Assembly (NCBI GenBank): GCA_025934735.1 | Contig: JAICWP010000012.1 | Span: 81,332 to 145,331 of the forward strand | Source: Terriglobales bacterium | GTDB taxonomy: Bacteria; Acidobacteriota; Terriglobia; Terriglobales; Acidobacteriaceae | DNA length: 64,000 bases | Direction of reading: 5' to 3' | Shown: positions 25,009 to 34,623 of the stretch, one piece after another | Layout of the letters: each line of letters begins with the position of its first letter | Numbering within the stretch: the first letter of the stretch is position 1 | Position numbers and translations under genes: made by a program | The notes under the pieces: generated by a model | Told to the model about the DNA's origin: nothing | The model's database searches: none | The model's input: the letters and a program-made list of their open reading frames with translations, nothing else

Positions 25009-27606
25009 TCACTTGCTGCGGAGCAGTGCCCGCAGGCGCGGGGTCTCACGCAGGTGGTCGAAGTCAGGGGTGTCGCGAATCGTCGCCGGCGAGTAGCCGC
25101 TGGCGACCGCCTTCTCCAGCGACGAAAGGCACGCTTCGGTGTCGCCCAGTTGGTTGTAAACGAGGGCGGCGCGGAAATTGACATCAGCGTCCTTGGGCGC
25201 CAATTGCAGGGCGCGATGCACGTCGGACAGCGCCTCGGCCCTATCCCCGACCATCGCTTCGTAAGTAGCCCGGAAGGCAAATAAGCTGGCGTCTCGCGGG
25301 TTAATCTGCGCCTTCGAAGTCGCCAGAGAAATGGCTCTGCCGTAGGCCGCCGCTGCCTCTGGCCGCCGGCCAGGCGCCCAGTACAGCGCATCACCTAAAT
25401 TGCCCCAGGTAAGCGAGTCGCGGTAATCGTCCAATTTCAGCGCCTGTTGGTACATCTCCGCCGCTTCCGAAAACCGCCGCAGAGCAAATAACGCGGTGCC
25501 CAGGTTGCTGTAGGCTTCCAGGGTGGGCCGAATTTCTAAAGAGCGTTTCAGAACCTGGATGGAATCGGAATATTTGCCCTGCAGAGAGAACATAGCGCCC
25601 AGATTGTAGTAGCCTTGAAAGTTCTGCGGCGCCAGCGCCACCACCTGCTGGAACATCTGCACGGCCCCGGCATAGCGGGCCTGCCGGTAATAGAACGCTC
25701 CCAGCCAGTTGTATCCCGCCCAGTACTGCGGGCGCAGAGCGATGGCCTGGCGGTAGGTAGCCTCGGCGGCAGGCAAATTGCCCAGCTTCTCGTCGGCATC
25801 GGCAAGCCCGCGGAGCGCATTGATCTGGGTCTTGTCCAGGACTACCGCCTTCTGGAACTCACCCGCGGCAAACTGGTATTGCCCCTGCTCGTTGTAAACG
25901 TCGCCCAAGCAGATGTGGGTTTCCGCTAGATCGCTGCTAAGCGCCAGAGCCCTTTTGCAATCGGCTTCGGCTAGTACGATCCAATTGTTGGTGCGATTGC
26001 TTTGCCGGAATCCCCGCCAGTACGCTTCGCCCATGCCGGCATAGGCCCGCCCATAGTTGGGATCCACTTGCAGGGCTTGCCCGAATTCGGCGATGGCGCT
26101 CTGAATGTTCTCCGGCTTCTGATATTCCTGCAGGTAGCCAATGCCGCGAAGATAGTGCTGGTAGGCCTCCGGCTTGGTGTCCGGTGGGGTCTGCACGCTG
26201 GCCCGCCGCGCCGGTGGAATTTCGGCGGATAGGATATCCAGCGCCTGATTCACTACCTGGTCTTCGAGGCTAAAAATATCATCGGCGGCGGCTGTAATGG
26301 TGCGCGCGTTCAACTGCCGCTGAGTGGCGGCGTCCACCAGGCTGCAGTTGATGCGAAGGCGCGATCCCACTAACTGCAGGCTCCCCTCCAGCACCCAATC
26401 CGCGCCAAAATCACGGTGGGCCCGTTCGGCGCTCTTCACGCCCTCCGCCTGGATTTCACGGGTAGAAACCAGTTGTAGCGAGCTGCGGTCGCTGAGCTGC
26501 GCCAATTTGGCGGTCAAGGTTTCAGTCATGCCATTGCCCAGGGCGCCCGTAGCCTTGTCACCATCCACAGCTTGAAAAGGCAGCACGGCCAAAATCCGTG
26601 GCGGGCGGGAAGGCGTTTGCAGGCGGTTTTTCAGACGCCAGCCGACCAGGGCCAGCCCTGCTACGAGTGCCACTCCCAGCGCCAGCAGAGCTGCGCTACG
26701 CATGGCGCGCCGGGGCGGTGGAGGGCTTTGGGCTGACTGAACCCCAGTGCTGCTGCCGCCCGGCATCAGCCGGTTCAGGTCAACCCGCAATTCCCGAGCG
26801 GATTGGTAGCGGCGCTCCGGGTCCTTATCCAGAGCCTTCAGAATGATGGCTTCCAGTCCCGAGGGCAGGCCGGGATTCACGGCTGTAGGCGGCTTGGGCT
26901 GCTGCCGCAGGATGTCGTCAATCAACTTCGGCGGATGGCGCTCGGGAAAAGGCCGCTCGCCGGTGGCCATCTCGTACAGCACCGCTCCCGCCGCCCAGAT
27001 ATCGCTGCGCTCATCCACGTGCTGCCCACGAACCTGCTCGGGCGACATGTAAGGAAGGGTGCCGGAGACAATAGGATTCTGGCTAAGACTTTCGGTAGGA
27101 AAGCTGGAATCGAGTGGGCGAGCCAGCTTGGCCAGCCCGAAGTCGAGCACCTTCAATTGGCCTTTGGCGGAAAGGCGCAGGTTGGCGGGCTTCAGGTCAC
27201 GGTGAACCACGCCCTGCTCGTGAGCGGATTCCAGGGCCTGCGCCAGTTGAACACCGAGGCTCACCGCTTGCTGCTCCGGCAAAGCGCCAGCCAGCAGTTT
27301 TGTGTTCAGGGTGACTCCGGGGATGTACTCGGTGACCAGAAAATCCACCCCATCCTGGGTGCCGAACTCGTGCACGGTCGCAATATTGGGATGGTTGAGG
27401 CGACCCAGGGCCAAGCCTTCCTTGTGGAAGCGCATGCGGGCGCTGCTGTCGTTGAGAGTGCCCGCGGGAAGAACTTTCAGGGCGACGTCTCGGTCCAGTT
27501 GCAGGTCGTGGGCGCGATAGACAACACCCATCCCCCCGGCACCAATCTGCTCCACGATGCGATAGTGCCCGAGCACCTGTCCGATGCTGGGGGAGGGGGA
27601 GGACAT
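25009..27606 (-). CDS. Membrane Ser/Thr protein kinase with TPR repeats (paralogue)
   Basis: Protein of 865 residues with the same architecture as the kinase at 21187. The kinase domain has QIGAGGMGVVYRAHD, VALKVLP, HRDLKPANLRL and LDFGLAKLA. A membrane helix (AALLALGVALVAGLALVGW) lies near 300-320. A TolB-like region (AVLPFQAVDGD) and about ten TPR repeats follow (YNLGAMFSLQGKYSD, YSNLGTALFALRRFSE). ATG 27606 was chosen because kinase homology starts 12 residues later and the upstream extension is Pro-rich and unconserved-looking. It is convergent with the lipoprotein gene, whose stop is 13 bp away. Confidence 0.9.
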   Translation of the reverse strand: MSSPSPSIGQVLGHYRIVEQIGAGGMGVVYRAHDLQLDRDVALKVLPAGTLNDSSARMRFHKEGLALGRLNHPNIATVHEFGTQDGVDFLVTEYIPGVTLNTKLLAGALPEQQAVSLGVQLAQALESAHEQGVVHRDLKPANLRLSAKGQLKVLDFGLAKLARPLDSSFPTESLSQNPIVSGTLPYMSPEQVRGQHVDERSDIWAAGAVLYEMATGERPFPERHPPKLIDDILRQQPKPPTAVNPGLPSGLEAIILKALDKDPERRYQSARELRVDLNRLMPGGSSTGVQSAQSPPPPRRAMRSAALLALGVALVAGLALVGWRLKNRLQTPSRPPRILAVLPFQAVDGDKATGALGNGMTETLTAKLAQLSDRSSLQLVSTREIQAEGVKSAERAHRDFGADWVLEGSLQLVGSRLRINCSLVDAATQRQLNARTITAAADDIFSLEDQVVNQALDILSAEIPPARRASVQTPPDTKPEAYQHYLRGIGYLQEYQKPENIQSAIAEFGQALQVDPNYGRAYAGMGEAYWRGFRQSNRTNNWIVLAEADCKRALALSSDLAETHICLGDVYNEQGQYQFAAGEFQKAVVLDKTQINALRGLADADEKLGNLPAAEATYRQAIALRPQYWAGYNWLGAFYYRQARYAGAVQMFQQVVALAPQNFQGYYNLGAMFSLQGKYSDSIQVLKRSLEIRPTLEAYSNLGTALFALRRFSEAAEMYQQALKLDDYRDSLTWGNLGDALYWAPGRRPEAAAAYGRAISLATSKAQINPRDASLFAFRATYEAMVGDRAEALSDVHRALQLAPKDADVNFRAALVYNQLGDTEACLSSLEKAVASGYSPATIRDTPDFDHLRETPRLRALLRSK

Positions 27607-27758
27607 TGCGGGAATGTTAGGCCGGGGACGGTCGCGGGTCAATTGGGGAGATGGCCTGGGAGGCGCTTCCGCAGGTGGCCAAGCTGGTGATTGCCCGCGC
27701 CCGGCAGTGGGCATTAGAATCAGGGTGTTTCGTGGATTCCCCGTACAATTGAGGCTGA

Positions 27759-28286
27759 TTGAAGCCCGTCATCGCCATTTATCCCGGCTCGTTTGATCCG
27801 CTGACCAACGGCCACCTGGACCTGATCGAGCGTGGAGCGAAGATCTTTGACGAGCTGATTGTGGCCATCCTGCGCAACTCGGAAAAAGAGCCGCTGTTCA
27901 GCGTGGAAGAACGGCTGGAGTTTATCCGGGCCATGACGGGCAAACGGGACAATGTGCGTGTGGACAGCTTTGACGGGCTGATGGTGGATTACGCGCTGAA
28001 AGTGGGAGCGACGGCGGTGCTGCGGGGCATACGCGCCATCAGCGACTATGAATACGAGCTGCAGATGGCACTGATGAACCGCAAGCTGGAGCCGCGCCTG
28101 GAAACGGTATTTATGATGCCGGCGGAAACCTATTCGTACCTGAGCTCACGCCTTGTGCGGGAAGTGGCGATGCTGGGGGGCTCAGTGCGCGGGCTGGTGC
28201 CGGAGCTGGTGGAGAAGAAATTACGCGAGAAGCTGGCGCCCGCCCGGGCGCGGCGCACACAATCCAAGCAAGCAATTAACGAATAG
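27759..28286 (+). CDS. coaD: Phosphopantetheine adenylyltransferase
   Basis: Protein of 175 residues, standard CoaD length. It starts KPVIAIYPGSFDPLTNGHLDL with the T-x-G-H nucleotidyl-transferase motif, then RGIRAISDYEYELQMALMNR and YSYLSSRLVREVAMLGG near the C-terminus. It makes dephospho-CoA from 4'-phosphopantetheine and ATP. The start is a TTG at 27759. TACAAT at 27744-27749 lies ten bases upstream, so the leader may be very short. Confidence 0.95.
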   Translation: MKPVIAIYPGSFDPLTNGHLDLIERGAKIFDELIVAILRNSEKEPLFSVEERLEFIRAMTGKRDNVRVDSFDGLMVDYALKVGATAVLRGIRAISDYEYELQMALMNRKLEPRLETVFMMPAETYSYLSSRLVREVAMLGGSVRGLVPELVEKKLREKLAPARARRTQSKQAINE

Positions 28287-28297
28287 AAGGAAGGACG

Positions 28298-29497
28298 ATG
28301 GCAACCACGGAAGTGCGACCCACGGAAGGCTTTACGGAACGGATTGACCGAATTGAAATTTCCGCCACGTTGGCAGTGGTGAATGAGGCGGAAAGGCTGC
28401 GGGGCGAAGGCGCCGACCTGGTGGACTTCGGAGCCGGCGAGCCGCATTTCGCTACTCCCAAGCACATCAAGGACGCGGCCATCACCGCCATTCAGAGCAA
28501 CTTCACCAAGTACACGGCGGTGGCGGGAACGGCCGAGCTGAGGGATGCCATTGTGCAGCGCCACGCCGCGGACTTCGACTCCAACTACCGGCGGGAGGAA
28601 GTGATCGCCTCCGTGGGCGGCAAGCACGCGCTATTCAACGCCATGCAGGTGCTGGTGGACCACGGGGACGAAGTCATCATGCCCGTGCCCTACTGGGTTT
28701 CGTTCAAAGACATCGTGCGCTATGCCGGCGGCCAGCCCGTGATGGTGGAGACAGACGAGGCCCGTAACTTCGCCCTGACCGCGGAAATGGTGGAACGCGC
28801 GATCACCTCGCGCACCAAGCTGATCATTCTGAACTCGCCGGGCAATCCTTCGGGCGCGGTGGTGAGCCCGGAGGACATGAGCGAGATCGTGCGCCTGGCC
28901 ACCAGGCGCGGCATCTGGGTGCTTTCCGACGAATGCTACGTATACCTGAACTTCACGGGCAGGAAATTCTCGCTGGGCTCGCTGCAGGAAGGGCGGGAAC
29001 GGCTGCTGGTGGCGGGCTCGCTTTCAAAGACTTATGCCATGACGGGATGGCGACTGGGCTACGCGCTCGGACCAGCGGCAGTCATAAAGGCCATGCAGAA
29101 GCTGCAGAGCCAGTCCACGTCCAACCCGACCTCCATCGTGCAGAAGGCGGCCGTGGCGGCGCTGAAAGGCCCGCAGCAGTGCGTGGAGGAGATGCGGCAG
29201 GAATACATTGAGCTGCGCGGCCGGGTGGTCGCGGGATTGCGGGCCATCCCGGGGATTCGCTGCACCCAGCCCGAAGGCGCGTTCTACGCTTATCCCAATG
29301 TTTCCGCCTACTTCGGGCGGGGAGGGATGAAGAGTGCGGCGGACGTGGCTGGGCGATTGCTGCGCGAGGCACACGTGGTCACGGTGCCGGGCGAAGGCTT
29401 TGGCACGCGGGAGCACATTCGCATTTCCTATGCCACTTCGGCCAAGGAACTGGACCGGGGGCTGGAGCGGATGAGGAAATTCTTCTCCGCCGTTTAA
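28298..29497 (+). CDS. Pyridoxal-phosphate aminotransferase, class I (aspartate aminotransferase-like)
   Basis: Protein of 399 residues with fold-type I aminotransferase features. DFGAGEPHFATPKHIKDAA lies near the N-terminus, NSPGNPSGAVVSPEDM follows, then DECYVYLNFTG, and the PLP Lys is in SLSKTYAMTGWRLGYALGP. The C-terminal PGEGFGTREHIRISYA holds the carboxylate-binding Arg. It fits bacterial AAT Ib, which uses aspartate or prephenate. GGAAGGACG precedes the ATG, 11 bp after coaD, so the two are probably co-transcribed. Confidence 0.9.
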   Translation: MATTEVRPTEGFTERIDRIEISATLAVVNEAERLRGEGADLVDFGAGEPHFATPKHIKDAAITAIQSNFTKYTAVAGTAELRDAIVQRHAADFDSNYRREEVIASVGGKHALFNAMQVLVDHGDEVIMPVPYWVSFKDIVRYAGGQPVMVETDEARNFALTAEMVERAITSRTKLIILNSPGNPSGAVVSPEDMSEIVRLATRRGIWVLSDECYVYLNFTGRKFSLGSLQEGRERLLVAGSLSKTYAMTGWRLGYALGPAAVIKAMQKLQSQSTSNPTSIVQKAAVAALKGPQQCVEEMRQEYIELRGRVVAGLRAIPGIRCTQPEGAFYAYPNVSAYFGRGGMKSAADVAGRLLREAHVVTVPGEGFGTREHIRISYATSAKELDRGLERMRKFFSAV

Positions 29498-29591
29498 GCG
29501 GAAAAGCCCAAGCTTGCGGCAACTATTGGGTTCTGGACGGCTTCTATACAGGTTGCTGCGTCCACCTGTCGAATGTGGAACCTGGGTTGGT

Positions 29592-29611
29592 GGTAACGCC
29601 ACGTGGTTACC
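29592..29611. promoter_or_regulatory. Imperfect palindrome upstream of manA
   Basis: GGTAAC and GTTACC flank a CCACGTGG-like centre over 20 bp, 32 bp before the manA start. A related GGTGACGCGTAAC follows. It could be an operator; no regulator is known. Confidence 0.35.
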
Positions 29612-29642
29612 GTGGTGACGCGTAACTGCCAGCGCCTGAACC

Positions 29643-30626
29643 ATGGAACTATATCCTTTACTGCTGCTGCCCGAATTCAGCCCGCGGCCCTGGGGGGCGA
29701 CTGACCTGTCTCCTATCTATGCCGGACGCACATTCCCGGAAAAAATTGGAGAGGCGTGGCTGACTGGGGATGAGTGCCGTGTGGCCAACGGCCCGCTGGC
29801 GGGGCAGCGCCTGGCGGAGGTGGCGGAACGCTTCGGCCGCGACTTGGTGGGCGATGCGGCACGGGAGCCGAACCGGTTTCCGCTCTTGCTGAAGTTTCTG
29901 TTTCCCCACGACAAGCTTTCGGTGCAGGTGCATCCCGACGACGCCTGCGCGCAGCGAGTGGGGCAGCCCTGGGGCAAAACCGAATGCTGGTATGTTTTAC
30001 ATGCGGAAAAAGGAGCGCAGGTAGCTCTGGGCATGAAGCCGGGCACCACGCGCCAACAGCTGGAACAGGCCATCCGCGAGACGCGCGCGGAAGACCTGCT
30101 GAACTGGATTGATATCCATGCCGGGGAGATGATTTACGTGGCCGGAGGCACGGTGCACGCCATCGCGCGCGGTTCCATCCTGGTGGAGACACAACAAAGT
30201 TCCGACACCACTTACCGGCTTTATGACTATGGACGCCCGCGGCCGCTGCACCTGGAACAAGGCATGGACGCGGTAAAGGAGAAGACCGGCTCAGGCAAGG
30301 TAAAATGCCCTGCCAGCAACGGGCACGGCAAGGAGCAGCAGGAACTAATTGCGTCGCCTTATTTTATAGTCGAGAAGTTTGCCTTGAAGGAGCCGCGCGA
30401 ATTCAAGACCATGGAAGAAGGACGCCGGCTGGTAGAGATTCTAGTAGCGGTAAGCGGCTGCGGCGTAGTCGAAGCAAGCGGAGGGCAGCCGGTAACCTTT
30501 GCGCCCGGGGAAGCGGTGGTGGTGCCGGCCTGCTTGACCGAATTTCGGGTGCGACCGCAGTGGACGGTGGAATTTCTGCGGGCGCGAGTGCCGGCAGGGG
30601 CGCGCTCTGAGCCCGCGGTGATTTAG
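29643..30626 (+). CDS. manA: Mannose-6-phosphate isomerase, class I
   Basis: Cupin protein of 327 residues. It has FPLLLKFLFPHDKLSVQVHP, whose His residues are metal-binding, then GKTECWYVL and the YVAGGTVHAI motif with another ligand. The C-terminal part is a second, weaker cupin (FAPGEAVVVPAC). It interconverts fructose-6-phosphate and mannose-6-phosphate. It opens a rightward cluster with a mannose-1-phosphate guanylyltransferase and a phosphohexomutase, together the route from fructose-6-P to GDP-mannose for polysaccharide or glycan synthesis. Confidence 0.92.
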   Translation: MELYPLLLLPEFSPRPWGATDLSPIYAGRTFPEKIGEAWLTGDECRVANGPLAGQRLAEVAERFGRDLVGDAAREPNRFPLLLKFLFPHDKLSVQVHPDDACAQRVGQPWGKTECWYVLHAEKGAQVALGMKPGTTRQQLEQAIRETRAEDLLNWIDIHAGEMIYVAGGTVHAIARGSILVETQQSSDTTYRLYDYGRPRPLHLEQGMDAVKEKTGSGKVKCPASNGHGKEQQELIASPYFIVEKFALKEPREFKTMEEGRRLVEILVAVSGCGVVEASGGQPVTFAPGEAVVVPACLTEFRVRPQWTVEFLRARVPAGARSEPAVI

Positions 30627-30704
30627 GATGGCAGCAGCTCAACGTGCGGCACGCCGGTTCGCATCAATTGCCGGCGGCAAGCTCTTCAACAACCGCGTGA
30701 ATAT

Positions 30705-31817
30705 GTGGCCAAACAGAACGCTCATTTTTATCCCGTAATCCTGGCCGGGGGCCGAGGCACGCGCTTCTGGCCGCTAAGCCGCAAACGCCGCGCCAAGCAA
30801 CTGCTCGCGCTCAATGGCAAGCGCACCATGATCCAGCAAACTGTGGACCGCTTGCGGCCACTGGCGCGGGAAAAACAGTTCTGGATCATCACTAACGAAG
30901 ATCTAAAGGTGGAGATTGGGCGGCAGCTGCCCAACTTGGCGAGGCGGCAGACCGTGGCCGAACCGGCGGGCCGCAACACGGCACCGGCGATTGGGCTGGC
31001 GGCCTTTATCCTGCTGCGGCACGATCCCGCGGCCGTCATCGGAATGTTTCCCTCCGACCACGTGGTAGCCGACGACAAGGGATTTCGCACCGTGCTGCAG
31101 CGAGCCGTGGATCTTGCGGCGCTGGGGGAAAACATTGTGGTCTTGGGTGTTCAGCCCACCCGGCCGGAAACCGGTTATGGGTACATTGAAACCGGAGAAA
31201 GAACGCAGAAAGACCTGTTCCGGGTGCGGCGGTTCACCGAGAAGCCGAACCGGCAGAGGGCAGAAGAGTTTCTGGCCTCAGGACGGTATTTTTGGAATAG
31301 CGGCATGTTTCTGTGGCGGGCGGACACGCTGGCGCGGGCGCTGCGCGAGCACCTGTCGGAAACCGCACCCTACCTGGAGCAAATTGCGGCAGCTTTCGGG
31401 ACGCGCAAATTCGAAGCGACGTTCCGCCGGTTGTATCCGAAATGCGAAAACATCAGCGTGGATTATGCCGTGCTCGAGCCGCGCTCGGCCAAGGGGGAAC
31501 ATGCATCTAACCTGTTCTGTCTCCCGGTGAACGTGGGCTGGAACGACCTGGGCTCCTGGGCGGCGCTTTATGAGTATTCGGCCAGGACAAAGCAGAATGG
31601 GGCGGAAAACGTGATTCGTGGAGCCAACAGTTTTACGCTGGATGCGGAAGGAAATTACGTGCACGCGCCGGGTAAGTTCGTGGCCACGGTGGGCGTGAGT
31701 AACCTGGTAGTGGTGGAAACCGACGACGCGCTCCTCGTCACCACCCGGGAGCAGGCGCAGGACGTGGGCAAAGTAGTGAAATACCTGGATGAGAAGAAAA
31801 TGACGAAGCTGGTCTAA
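30705..31817 (+). CDS. manC: Mannose-1-phosphate guanylyltransferase
   Basis: Nucleotidyltransferase of 370 residues. The signature VILAGGRGTRFWPLSRKRRAKQ lies at residues 11-32, then MFPSDHVVADD and VVLGVQPTRPETGYGYI, the FTEKPNR binding region and WNSGMFLWRAD. The C-terminal LPVNVGWNDLGSWAALYEY and hexapeptide-like end fit. It makes GDP-mannose from mannose-1-P and GTP. The start is GTG 30705; an ATG two bases earlier is out of frame. There is no fused isomerase domain, consistent with the separate manA upstream. Confidence 0.93.
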   Translation: MAKQNAHFYPVILAGGRGTRFWPLSRKRRAKQLLALNGKRTMIQQTVDRLRPLAREKQFWIITNEDLKVEIGRQLPNLARRQTVAEPAGRNTAPAIGLAAFILLRHDPAAVIGMFPSDHVVADDKGFRTVLQRAVDLAALGENIVVLGVQPTRPETGYGYIETGERTQKDLFRVRRFTEKPNRQRAEEFLASGRYFWNSGMFLWRADTLARALREHLSETAPYLEQIAAAFGTRKFEATFRRLYPKCENISVDYAVLEPRSAKGEHASNLFCLPVNVGWNDLGSWAALYEYSARTKQNGAENVIRGANSFTLDAEGNYVHAPGKFVATVGVSNLVVVETDDALLVTTREQAQDVGKVVKYLDEKKMTKLV

Positions 31818-31921
31818 AAACAGGTCTTCGCTCTTAGCGGTTGGCTCGCCGGCTTGAATATGGAGCAAGCGGCTGAATGGCTAAAAGCTAAGATCCAAGG
31901 CCAAGAGCTAATAACCTACAC

Positions 31922-33346
31922 ATGACTGCAATCAAATTCGGTACCGATGGGTGGCGCGGCGTAATCGCCGATGATTTCACTTTTGAGAACGTGCGGCGGG
32001 TGGCTGGGGCCATCGCTTCCTACGTGCTGAAGCATGAGGAGGCGCGGCGCGGCGTGGTTGTAGGCTACGACACGCGGTTCGCCTCCGGGCGCGCCGCCGA
32101 AGCCGCGGCCGAAGTGCTGGCCGGGGCCGGGATTCCGGTTGTGCTGGCCAATGACTACACGCCCACGCCGGCGGTTTCCTACAATGTGAAGCAGCGGGGC
32201 GCGGCCGGCGGAGTAATGATCACCTCCAGCCACAATCCCTTCAACTGGAATGGCGTGAAGTTCAAAGGCCGATTTGGGGGCTCAGCCACGCCCGCGATCA
32301 TCAAGAAAATTGAAACCGAACTGCACGCGGGAGCGGCGCCCAAAGGCGTGCCCGCCAAAATCGAGCGGGTGGATCTGAAGCCGGCGTACGTGGAGGCCAT
32401 CTGCCAGTTCGCCGATCTGGATAAGATTGCAAAAGCCAACTTCAAGCTGGCCATTGATGCCATGCACGGCTCGGGCCGCGGGGTGCTGGCGAAAATCTTC
32501 GACCGGCACGGGGTGAAGTATGTGGCCATCCGCAGCGAGGTCAACCCGCTGTTTCCGGGCATTAATCCCGAACCCATCGAGCCACACGTGGCCCTACTGC
32601 AGGAAACAGTGGTGCGCGAGGGCTGCCACGCCGGGCTGGCCACTGACGGCGACGCCGACCGCATCGGAGCCGTGGCGGAGGACGGCAGCTTTGTGGATTC
32701 GCACAAATGTTTTTCCGTGCTGCTGCGCTGGCTGCTGGAGCGCAAGAAGTGGCCTGGCGACGTGGTGCGCGCCTTCAACACCACGCGCATGCTGGACCGC
32801 ATTGCCGCGCGCTATGGGCGGCAACTGGTAGAGTGCCCCATCGGATTCAAGTACATTGCCGACCTGATGATGGAGCGGGAGATCGTCATCGGCGGCGAAG
32901 AGTCAGGCGGGATCGGCTACTCGCGTTACCTGCCGGAGCGCGATGGCATCCTGAATTCCCTGCTGCTCGCCAACGTAATGGCCGATGAAGGCAAGACTCT
33001 GGGCCAACTGGTTATCGACTTACAGCGCGAATTCGGCGAACATTATTACGGACGCCGCGATCTGCACATTCCCGACGAGGTGAAGACAGCGGCCATCGAG
33101 CGGGCGCGCTCAGAGCAGTTCACCGGGCTGGGCAACTACCGGGTGTTGCGCAAAGAAGGTCTCGACGGTGTGAAGCTTTTTCTGGACGCGCCTACCAACG
33201 GCAACGGCGCGGAGGCGTGGATTCTGCTGCGCGCGTCCGGCACCGAACCGCTGCTGCGACTCTACGCGGAGGCGGCTTCGCCGGAACTGGTGCAAGAAAT
33301 GCTGGCCAGTGGCGAATCCATGGTGATGCAGAAAGCGGCAGCGTGA
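31922..33346 (+). CDS. Phosphoglucomutase/phosphomannomutase family protein
   Basis: Protein of 474 residues of the alpha-D-phosphohexomutase family. The N-terminal KFGTDGWRGVIADDF, the active-site Ser loop TSSHNPFNWNGVKF, the metal-binding ATDGDADRIG, the sugar-binding GGEESGGIGY and the phosphate-binding RASGTEPLLRLY are all present. It probably converts mannose-6-P to mannose-1-P for manC, completing the GDP-mannose pathway in this cluster, but glucose-P cannot be excluded. The 105-bp gap from manC holds an AGCTAA/TTAGCT-type repeat. Confidence 0.92.
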   Translation: MTAIKFGTDGWRGVIADDFTFENVRRVAGAIASYVLKHEEARRGVVVGYDTRFASGRAAEAAAEVLAGAGIPVVLANDYTPTPAVSYNVKQRGAAGGVMITSSHNPFNWNGVKFKGRFGGSATPAIIKKIETELHAGAAPKGVPAKIERVDLKPAYVEAICQFADLDKIAKANFKLAIDAMHGSGRGVLAKIFDRHGVKYVAIRSEVNPLFPGINPEPIEPHVALLQETVVREGCHAGLATDGDADRIGAVAEDGSFVDSHKCFSVLLRWLLERKKWPGDVVRAFNTTRMLDRIAARYGRQLVECPIGFKYIADLMMEREIVIGGEESGGIGYSRYLPERDGILNSLLLANVMADEGKTLGQLVIDLQREFGEHYYGRRDLHIPDEVKTAAIERARSEQFTGLGNYRVLRKEGLDGVKLFLDAPTNGNGAEAWILLRASGTEPLLRLYAEAASPELVQEMLASGESMVMQKAAA

Positions 33347-33462
33347 GGAGCAGCGGTCAGCCATCAGCGCTCAGGATTGGCTTACCAGCTGCCTGGCTGA
33401 ACAGTTGCAATGCAGAAGTGATGGACTGAATGCTCACGGCTGAGTCCTGATTGCCAGTTCCT

Positions 33463-34623
33463 ATGACCTTTCGTACCAGCAGCACGGCGCAACCCGATAC
33501 GCCCGAGGCTCGGCGCTATAACCGCATCCGGCGGCGGCTGGGCATTGCCGATTTCGCGCTCGGCGTGGCCATGCTGCTGGTGCTGCTGGCCACGGGCTGG
33601 ACCCGCAACCTGCGCGATATCTCCTATCTGGGCTCATGGCAGATCTACTCGCTGGCTGTCTTCGTTTACATTGCCATGCTGCTGGTGATCGGGAAGGCTC
33701 TGGGTTTCGGACTGGACCTGTACGGCTTTTACCTGGAACACCGGTTTCATTTGTCGAACCAGAAGCTGGGCTCGTGGTTGTGGGACCAGGTGAAAGGCTT
33801 CCTGGTCGGCCTGGTGTTCGCGGGCATCGTGGTGGAAGTCATCTATTACGTTCTGCGCATGTGGCCCGAGCGCTGGTGGCTGATCGCCTGGGGCGCGTTC
33901 ATTGTGATGTTCGTAGCCCTGGCGCAGATTGCGCCGGTCGTGCTGTTCCCCATCTTCTACAAATTCCAGCCGCTGCAGAGGGAGGAACTGAAGCAGCGCC
34001 TGGTGCACCTGAGCGAGCGCGCGGGAACTCGGATCCGCGGGGTGTATGAATGGAAACTCTCGGAGAAGAGTAAGAAGGCGAACGCGGCGCTTACCGGGTT
34101 GGGGAAGACGCGGCGCATCATTTTGGCGGACACGCTGCTCACCAACTACTCCGACGACGAGATTGAAGCCGTGCTGGCGCACGAACTGGGCCACCACGTG
34201 CGGCGCCACATCTTGAAGGGTATCCTGCTGGAGATTGCCATCACTTTCGTTGGCTTCTGGGCGGCCAACGAAGTGCTGCGCTATGCCGTTTTCCAGCAGC
34301 ACATGTTTGAATCGCTGGCCGATTTTGCCAACCTGCCGCTGCTGGCGCTGGTTTCGACCGTGCTGTCGCTGGCGCTGATGCCGGTGCTGAACGCCTACTC
34401 GCGGCAGAAGGAGCGGGAGGCCGACCAGTATTGCTTCGAGTCCATTGGCAGTGTGGAACCGTTCATCAGTTCCATGAACAAGCTAGCCGAGCAGAACCTG
34501 GCGGAGCGCTCACCTTCGCGGCTGGTCGAGGTGCTGTTCCATTCTCATCCCGCTATTGCCAAGCGCATCGAAGCGGCGCAAGCGTACGCCGAGGGCAGCA
34601 GCGAGCCGGTTAGCGCCGAGTAA
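33463..34623 (+). CDS. M48 family zinc metalloprotease (Ste24/HtpX-like)
   Basis: Membrane protein of 386 residues. Three or four helices precede the zinc motif HELGHH at about residue 240, followed by another helix pair and the third-ligand region with the KEREADQYCFE motif. This matches CAAX prenyl protease-1-like M48A enzymes, which in bacteria degrade membrane or misfolded proteins. ATG 33463 was chosen over TTG 33451. The stop lies 14 bp inside the 3' end of the convergent kdsB. Confidence 0.9.
   Translation: MTFRTSSTAQPDTPEARRYNRIRRRLGIADFALGVAMLLVLLATGWTRNLRDISYLGSWQIYSLAVFVYIAMLLVIGKALGFGLDLYGFYLEHRFHLSNQKLGSWLWDQVKGFLVGLVFAGIVVEVIYYVLRMWPERWWLIAWGAFIVMFVALAQIAPVVLFPIFYKFQPLQREELKQRLVHLSERAGTRIRGVYEWKLSEKSKKANAALTGLGKTRRIILADTLLTNYSDDEIEAVLAHELGHHVRRHILKGILLEIAITFVGFWAANEVLRYAVFQQHMFESLADFANLPLLALVSTVLSLALMPVLNAYSRQKEREADQYCFESIGSVEPFISSMNKLAEQNLAERSPSRLVEVLFHSHPAIAKRIEAAQAYAEGSSEPVSAE

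Noticed and set aside
29498..29642. Riboswitch or structured leader before manA
   Set aside because: A palindrome is visible but no known riboswitch motif could be recognised.
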